Source: Nitrospirae bacterium GWB2_47_37
GTDB lineage: Bacteria; Nitrospirota; Thermodesulfovibrionia; Thermodesulfovibrionales; Dissulfurispiraceae
Assembly (NCBI GenBank): GCA_001803635.1
Contig: MHDU01000001.1
Location: forward strand, 1 to 64,000
Length of the DNA stretch: 64,000 nucleotides
Reading direction: 5' to 3'
In this document: positions 59,367-64,000 of the stretch, piece after piece
Layout of the letters: every line of letters begins with the position of its first letter
How positions within the stretch are numbered: position 1 is the stretch's first letter
The notes under the pieces: model-generated
What the model was told of the DNA's origin: nothing
What the model saw: the letters and a program-made list of their open reading frames with translations, nothing else
Database searches by the model: none
Translations under genes and position numbers: made by a program

Positions 59367-60284
59367 ATGATACCTAAAACAGAAAAGATATGGATGGACG
59401 GAAAATTCGTAAAATGGGACGACGCGAATATTCACGTCATGACGCATACGCTTCATTACGGCCTCGGAGCGTTCGAAGGCATAAGATGTTACAACACGCC
59501 GAAAGGACCTGCGGTATTCAGGCTCGACGAACACGTAGAGAGGCTTTTCCAATCAGCGCATATATTCCTTTTAGATATTCCTTTTTCGCGGAATGATATT
59601 AAAAAAGCGATCATAGACACTGTTAAGGCGAATAAATTAAAGGAATGCTATATCAGGCCGCTGGTATACATCGGCTACGGCGCGATGGGACTCTATCCGA
59701 AAGGGAATCCTATACGGGTAGCGGTTGCCGCATGGCCGTGGGGCGCGTATCTCGGAGAGGAAGGACTCGAAAAAGGAATCAAGGTAAAGGTTTCATCATA
59801 TATAAGAAACCACGTAAATGCGAATATGACGAGGGGCAAGATATGCGGTTATTATGTTAATTCGCAGATAGCTAAGAAAGAGGCCATATCCTGCGGTTAT
59901 GACGAGGCGTTATTGCTCGATACCGAGGGATACGTCTCTGAAGGCAGCGGTGAAAATATTTTTATCGTAAGAAACGGCGTGCTTAAAACTACCCCTTTGA
60001 CCTCTATCCTTGAAGGCATAACAAGGGACAGCATTACGACCATCGCAAAAGACAACAGGATCGGCGTTAAAGAAGAAAGATTCACGCGGGATGAGGTATA
60101 TATCGCGGACGAGGCGTTCTTTACGGGAACGGCGGCCGAGGTCACGCCCATACGGGAGTTGGACGGAAGAAAAATAGGAGAAGGAAAGGCCGGCAAGATA
60201 ACCAAGAAGCTCCAGTCCGTGTTCTTCGACATCGTCAAGGGCAAAAACAAAAAATACGAAAAATGGCTCACCTACGTTAAATAA
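59367..60284 (+). CDS. ilvE: Branched-chain amino-acid aminotransferase
   Basis: 305 residues, fold-type IV PLP enzyme. [50 protein letters not shown], and [41 protein letters not shown] are typical. It transfers amino groups to the 2-oxoacids of Val, Leu and Ile. No other ilv gene is in the window. Start is leaderless-like. Confidence 0.94.
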   Translation: MIPKTEKIWMDGKFVKWDDANIHVMTHTLHYGLGAFEGIRCYNTPKGPAVFRLDEHVERLFQSAHIFLLDIPFSRNDIKKAIIDTVKANKLKECYIRPLVYIGYGAMGLYPKGNPIRVAVAAWPWGAYLGEEGLEKGIKVKVSSYIRNHVNANMTRGKICGYYVNSQIAKKEAISCGYDEALLLDTEGYVSEGSGENIFIVRNGVLKTTPLTSILEGITRDSITTIAKDNRIGVKEERFTRDEVYIADEAFFTGTAAEVTPIRELDGRKIGEGKAGKITKKLQSVFFDIVKGKNKKYEKWLTYVK

Positions 60285-60503
60285 TTAAACCCAAATTGAG
60301 CGATTCTAATCCCAAATATATGTCAGGCGCTGCGAAAAGACTTTAAACCACGCACTTGCAAAGGCATTTATCTTATATCCGTGAGCTGCAATATTGGTAA
60401 CTTGTTGGGTAATGCTTTTATAATCTCTCATATACACTTGAATCAACACTTTTTAAAGTCTTGCAGCAGTACCTGACATATATAATCGCTCAACTTAGGT
60501 TAA
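60285..60503. repeat. Repeat element 2: 219 bp with about 55-bp inverted ends
   Basis: The left arm carries TTGAGCGATT, ATATATGTCAGG and AGACTTTAAA in order, and the right arm carries their complements TTTAAAGTCT, CCTGACATATAT and AATCGCTCAA in reverse order, with a 10-bp insertion in the left arm. The interior of about 100 bp has no gene. It lies directly after the ilvE stop. It looks like a MITE-like element or a large hairpin and is not related to family 1. Confidence 0.76.
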
Positions 60504-60505
60504 AT

Positions 60506-60539
60506 AAAAAAAGGCGGCATGTACAAGCCGCCTTTTTTT
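60506..60539. terminator. Bidirectional terminator between ilvE and the cytochrome gene
   Basis: AAGGCGGC (60511-60518) pairs with GCCGCCTT (60527-60534), flanked by A and T runs on both sides, so it can stop both convergent transcripts. Confidence 0.86.
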
Positions 60540-60553
60540 ATCCCTTTCGGATA

Positions 60554-60862
60554 TTATTTCTTATGACATTTCGCGCAGTTTCCGTCGGTTTTGAATGCCT
60601 TTGTACCGTTATGGCATGAATAACAGAACTTGTCGCTCTTGTGATCCGCCATTTTAATCTTAGCCTCCCTCTTCATCTGGAAGAGTTTGGTATGGCAGTC
60701 ATTACACTTGGCGCCTTTGTCCGCGTGAATCTTGCCGTCAAATGCAACCTTTCCCAATGCCCCGCCTTTAAACTCCGCGGTCTTTCCCGGAGGGACCGCC
60801 ATAGCGCTGCCTACAAAAACAACCGCTATCATGATAGCCAATATAGCCGTTAAAATCCTCAT
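60554..60862 (-). CDS. Triheme c7-type cytochrome
   Basis: 102 residues. Signal peptide residues 1-22 (VGSAMA cleavage). Three CxxCH heme motifs: CNDCH, CYSCH and CAKCH, with two further His (KIHADKG, MADHKSDK) as distal ligands. Length and spacing fit small c7/PpcA-like periplasmic cytochromes. It transfers electrons in the periplasm. An AAGGGGGTG site precedes the ATG. No other cytochrome gene is adjacent. Confidence 0.92.
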   Translation of the reverse strand: MRILTAILAIMIAVVFVGSAMAVPPGKTAEFKGGALGKVAFDGKIHADKGAKCNDCHTKLFQMKREAKIKMADHKSDKFCYSCHNGTKAFKTDGNCAKCHKK

Positions 60863-60904
60863 ATCTTCACCCCCTTTCTTTAGCTGTATTTATGAATTAG
60901 CAAC

Positions 60905-60923
60905 TAACATGCCACGCATGTTA
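60905..60923. promoter_or_regulatory. Dyad TAACATGC-CAC-GCATGTTA upstream of the cytochrome gene
   Basis: A perfect 8-bp inverted repeat with a 3-bp spacer, centred 52 bp before the cytochrome start on the minus strand. It is a plausible regulator-binding site. The binding protein is unknown. Confidence 0.5.
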
Positions 60924-61053
60924 ATCCATATTTAGCAATAAAATAACACCTTGAATCGCCTAAAAATATCCTCTTTTTAGAATAATATTCCTTTTTTCAG
61001 GATTTTTCAACCGGCATAATATTATATCGCGCCGCCATAAATTTTCAAGCGTC

Positions 61054-62487
61054 TCAGCCTAATTTCTTCTTCAGCAGTTCGTTGACCATCTGCGGATTGG
61101 CCTTTCCCTTTGTAGCCTTCATTATCTGCCCTACGAAGAATCCGAGCAATTTTTCATCCCCTGCCTTAAATCTCTCCACCTCTTTGGAATTCTTTGAAAT
61201 AATTTCGTCGACAGCCTTTTCTATCGCCCCTGAGTCGCTTATCTGGACAAGCCCTTTTTCCTTTACTACGGCATCTGCATCCTTTCCGGTCTTATACATC
61301 TCCTCAAAAACGGTCTTTGCTGTCTTACCGCTTATTGTGCCATTGTCGATAAGCTTAAGCATCTCCACAAGCTGTATAGGTTTTAGAGTGCACTCCTCGA
61401 TCCCTTTATTTTCTTCATTAAGAAGTCTCGTAAGATCGCCCATCATCCAGTTGGAGACCGCCTTGGGCTGCCCCCCTAACTTGAAAGCTTCTTCAAACCA
61501 TGTTGCAACAGCTTTTTCGGAGGTGAGGAAATCGGCATCGTATTCGGGCAGGCCGTAGTCGGAAACAAACCTCTCCCTCTTCGCATCCGGCAGTTCAGGA
61601 AGCGAAGATTTGATCTCGTCTACCCATTGCCCGCTCACAACCATCGGAACGAGATCCGGCTCCGGGAAATAACGGTAGTCGTGCGCCTCTTCCTTAGACC
61701 TCATCGAGTGCGTAACACCTGCCGCCGAATCCCACAGCCTCGTCTCCTGCATTACCTTTCCGCCCTCTTCGAGAATCTTTATCTGCCTCTTTATCTCATA
61801 CTCTATCGCCTTCTCTACAAACCTGAACGAATTAATGTTCTTCAGCTCCGCCCTTATTCCGAATTCCTTTTGTCCTATAGGCCTCACAGACACATTGGCG
61901 TCGCATCTCAGGGAGCCCTGCTCCATGTTGCCGTCGCATACTCCAAGATAGCGAAGGATTGTCCTCAGCTTTTTCATGTATTCGGCAGCCTCTTTAGGGC
62001 TTCTGATATCGGGCTCCGAGACTATCTCCATCAATGGAACTCCGGTGCGGTTCAAATCCACAAAACTGTAGGGGCCTCCGCCTTCATGGATATTTTTACC
62101 CGCGTCTTCTTCCATATGGATCCGCGTGATGCCGATTCTCTTCACCTCTCCGTCAACGACGATCTCCACATGCCCGTGCTCGCATATGGGAAGTTCATAC
62201 TGGCTTATCTGATAACCTTTCGGAAGATCGGGATAAAAATAATTCTTTCTCGCAAACCTGCTGTATGGAGAAATTTTGCAGTTCGTCGCAAGGCCTGTCT
62301 TTATCGAAAACTCAAACGCCTTTTTGTTGAGCACCGGCAATACGCCGGGCATGCCTATACAGACCTGGCATGTCTGCGTATTCGGCCCGGAGCCGAATTT
62401 TGTGGAGCACCCGCAGAATATCTTCGTATCTGTGGACATCTGCGCGTGGACCTCAAGGCCTATGACCGCTTCATACTTGCCGCTCAT
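61054..62487 (-). CDS. gatB: Asp-tRNA(Asn)/Glu-tRNA(Gln) amidotransferase subunit B
   Basis: 477 residues. [67 protein letters not shown] and [18 protein letters not shown] mark the kinase-like cradle; a YqeY-like tail ends KKKLG. It phosphorylates the mischarged tRNA carboxylate for amidation. It overlaps gatA by 4 bp. GatC is at 14.3 kb. Confidence 0.97.
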   Translation of the reverse strand: MSGKYEAVIGLEVHAQMSTDTKIFCGCSTKFGSGPNTQTCQVCIGMPGVLPVLNKKAFEFSIKTGLATNCKISPYSRFARKNYFYPDLPKGYQISQYELPICEHGHVEIVVDGEVKRIGITRIHMEEDAGKNIHEGGGPYSFVDLNRTGVPLMEIVSEPDIRSPKEAAEYMKKLRTILRYLGVCDGNMEQGSLRCDANVSVRPIGQKEFGIRAELKNINSFRFVEKAIEYEIKRQIKILEEGGKVMQETRLWDSAAGVTHSMRSKEEAHDYRYFPEPDLVPMVVSGQWVDEIKSSLPELPDAKRERFVSDYGLPEYDADFLTSEKAVATWFEEAFKLGGQPKAVSNWMMGDLTRLLNEENKGIEECTLKPIQLVEMLKLIDNGTISGKTAKTVFEEMYKTGKDADAVVKEKGLVQISDSGAIEKAVDEIISKNSKEVERFKAGDEKLLGFFVGQIMKATKGKANPQMVNELLKKKLG

Positions 62488-63941
62488 AGCGCAGGCATCC
62501 TTGTGTGCCGGCCGGCGCTTTGTTCGTAAGCGTAAGCAGCCTTCAAAATAACGCCTTCGTCAAAATGCCTGCCTATCATCTGAAGACCTATGGGCAGGTT
62601 GTTTTTTGTGAAACCGCACGGTATTGAAATAGCCGGAACTCCGGCAAGGTTTACGGATATTGTGAATATATCCGATAAATACATCTGAAGCGGGTCCGTA
62701 GCCTTCTCTCCGACCTTAAACGCGGCGCCGGGCGATGTGGGAGTAACGATTACATCTACCGCTTTGAATGCGTTGTCGAAATCCTGTTTTATGAGTGTCC
62801 TTATCTGCTGTCCCTTTTTATAGTAAGCATCGTAATAGCCCGCTGAAAGCGCGTAAGTGCCGAGCATTATCCTTCTTTTAACCTCTGCGCCGAATCCCTG
62901 AGACCGTGTATTCATATACATTTCCAACAAATCCTTGCCGCCCAGCGCCCTGAATCCATATTTAACTCCGTCATACCTCGCTAAATTCGAAGACGCCTCG
63001 GATGTAGCCAATATGTAATACGCGGCGACGGCATAGCCTGTATGGGGAAGGGAAACCTCAACCGGGATCGCTCCCAATGATTCGAGCTTCTTTATTGCCG
63101 AGCGAACCGCGTCATCCACATCTTTATCCATTCCTTCAATAAAATATTCCTTTGGAATGCCTATCTTCAGGCCCTTTATATCCTGACCGAGAAACTTTGC
63201 AAAATCAGGAACCTCAGCAGGCGCCGACGTTGAATCGAGCGGGTCATGCCCTGCTACGGCATTCAGCATTATCGCAGTGTCGGTGACATTCTTTGTGATA
63301 GGGCCTATCTGGTCAAGAGAAGATGCGAAGGCTACAAGACCGTATCTCGAAACCCTTCCGTACGTCGGTTTTAAACCCACAACGCCGCAAAGCGCCGCAG
63401 GCTGGCGTATCGAGCCGCCGGTATCGGAACCGAGCGCCGCTATGCATTCATTCGCCGCTACCGCTGCCGCGGAACCCCCGCTGCTTCCTCCGGGGACTCG
63501 CTCCAAATCCCACGGATTGCGCGTTGTATGGAAACCTGAATTTTCGGTCGAAGACCCCATCGCAAACTCATCCAGATTCGTCTTCCCTGTAAGAATGTAT
63601 CCCTGTTCTTTAAGGCGTGCCGTTACGGTGCTTTCATAAGGCGGTTTGAAATTATAAAGTATCTTTGAGGCGCAGGTGGTCAATATGCCCTTTGTGCACA
63701 TATTGTCCTTTACGGCAACAGGAATTCCGGTCAGGAGAGAAGCCTTGCCTGATAGAATCGCCTGCTCCGCATCTTTTGCCGTTTCATAAGCGCTGTCTTT
63801 CGTTATTGTAATGTAAGCCTTAACTTTATCTTCTACGGCATCGATGCGTTTATAAACGTCATCAAGGACTTCCTGAGGCTTTATTTCCCTGTTGTCCAAC
63901 AGACTTCTTAATTCAGAAACCGTTAATTCATTGAGCTTCAA
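62484..63941 (-). CDS. gatA: Asp-tRNA(Asn)/Glu-tRNA(Gln) amidotransferase subunit A
   Basis: 485 residues. Amidase signature with the Lys-Ser-Ser triad: [10 protein letters not shown] (Lys), [11 protein letters not shown] and [30 protein letters not shown] is the conserved glutaminase-type segment. It releases ammonia from glutamine and channels it to GatB. An AGGAGGAAT site lies upstream at 63948-63960. Promoter sequence, if any, is beyond the window. Confidence 0.97.
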   Translation of the reverse strand: MKLNELTVSELRSLLDNREIKPQEVLDDVYKRIDAVEDKVKAYITITKDSAYETAKDAEQAILSGKASLLTGIPVAVKDNMCTKGILTTCASKILYNFKPPYESTVTARLKEQGYILTGKTNLDEFAMGSSTENSGFHTTRNPWDLERVPGGSSGGSAAAVAANECIAALGSDTGGSIRQPAALCGVVGLKPTYGRVSRYGLVAFASSLDQIGPITKNVTDTAIMLNAVAGHDPLDSTSAPAEVPDFAKFLGQDIKGLKIGIPKEYFIEGMDKDVDDAVRSAIKKLESLGAIPVEVSLPHTGYAVAAYYILATSEASSNLARYDGVKYGFRALGGKDLLEMYMNTRSQGFGAEVKRRIMLGTYALSAGYYDAYYKKGQQIRTLIKQDFDNAFKAVDVIVTPTSPGAAFKVGEKATDPLQMYLSDIFTISVNLAGVPAISIPCGFTKNNLPIGLQMIGRHFDEGVILKAAYAYEQSAGRHTRMPAL

Positions 63942-64000
63942 AGTATTCCTCCTCGCCGACTCCTCAACTCAAAAACTCGATAGTAATTCTATCACACTCT

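Noticed and set aside
61627-62529. 300-residue plus-strand frame opposite gatB
   Set aside because: It is a frame shadow of gatB with no family features.

Overview
This 64 kb window looks like one continuous piece of chromosome from a Gram-negative, probably anaerobic bacterium. LpxC and an outer-membrane porin candidate point to a Gram-negative envelope. Redox genes include a small triheme c7-type cytochrome, DsrE-family sulfur proteins, ThyX and an ADP-forming acyl-CoA synthetase. The order trmFO-xerC-hslV-hslU-rlpA-argB, together with GatCAB, split PDH genes and this cytochrome, fits Nitrospirota (Thermodesulfovibrionia-like) or a neighbouring Desulfobacterota lineage. That placement is inference. 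No tRNA, rRNA, CRISPR array or complete insertion sequence was recognised.

Layout: (1) 1-2.1 kb, minus strand: ArsR regulator, a DsrE-family gene with an in-frame TGA that is best read as selenocysteine, a second DsrE-like gene cut by the window edge, and upstream a radical SAM/SPASM gene. (2) 2.2-4.1 kb: a 163-bp repeat, tsaC, a winged-helix/nucleotidyltransferase-like regulator and two tiny Lys/Ala peptide genes ending at a strong terminator. (3) 4.1-18.4 kb: housekeeping genes lpxC, tldD, mtnP, yebC, a DUF502 gene, glmU-glmS, a UvrD-type helicase, gatC, panD, bioD with an SDR gene, and small unknowns. (4) 18.4-23.6 kb, minus strand: a three-part acyl-activating/ACP/acyltransferase protein, then an AT-rich accessory patch with an unknown gene, a DUF4062-like/DnaB-like fusion and an ORF6N gene. 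(5) 23.6-30.9 kb: IMPase-family gene diverging from hisC-hisB, an AsmA-like gene, M50 protease, thyX, GAF/HD-GYP and an ATP-grasp subunit. (6) 31-38.6 kb: a LolA-like/RND/porin export cluster, an amino-acid ABC importer and a third Lys/Ala peptide. (7) 38.6-46.3 kb: CoA-binding acyl-CoA synthetase subunit, toxin-antitoxin island, pyruvate/2-oxoacid dehydrogenase genes and TraB. (8) 46.3-64 kb: lspA-ileS, slyD, a DUF4143 ATPase, a nuclease with a structured leader, nfo, argB-rlpA-hslUV-xerC-trmFO, ilvE, the cytochrome, gatB-gatA.

The strongest unusual signals are the DsrE selenoprotein with a SECIS-like hairpin directly after its UGA, three very short KKAA peptides with near-perfect ribosome binding sites, a two-copy 161-163-bp repeat whose end stems differ in sequence yet stay paired, a multi-stem leader RNA ahead of a minimal SNase, and a repeated promoter layout in which the -10 box lies 5-9 bp from the start codon with no Shine-Dalgarno, implying leaderless mRNAs. 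At 24.4 kb two such promoters face away from each other and share one -35 box.
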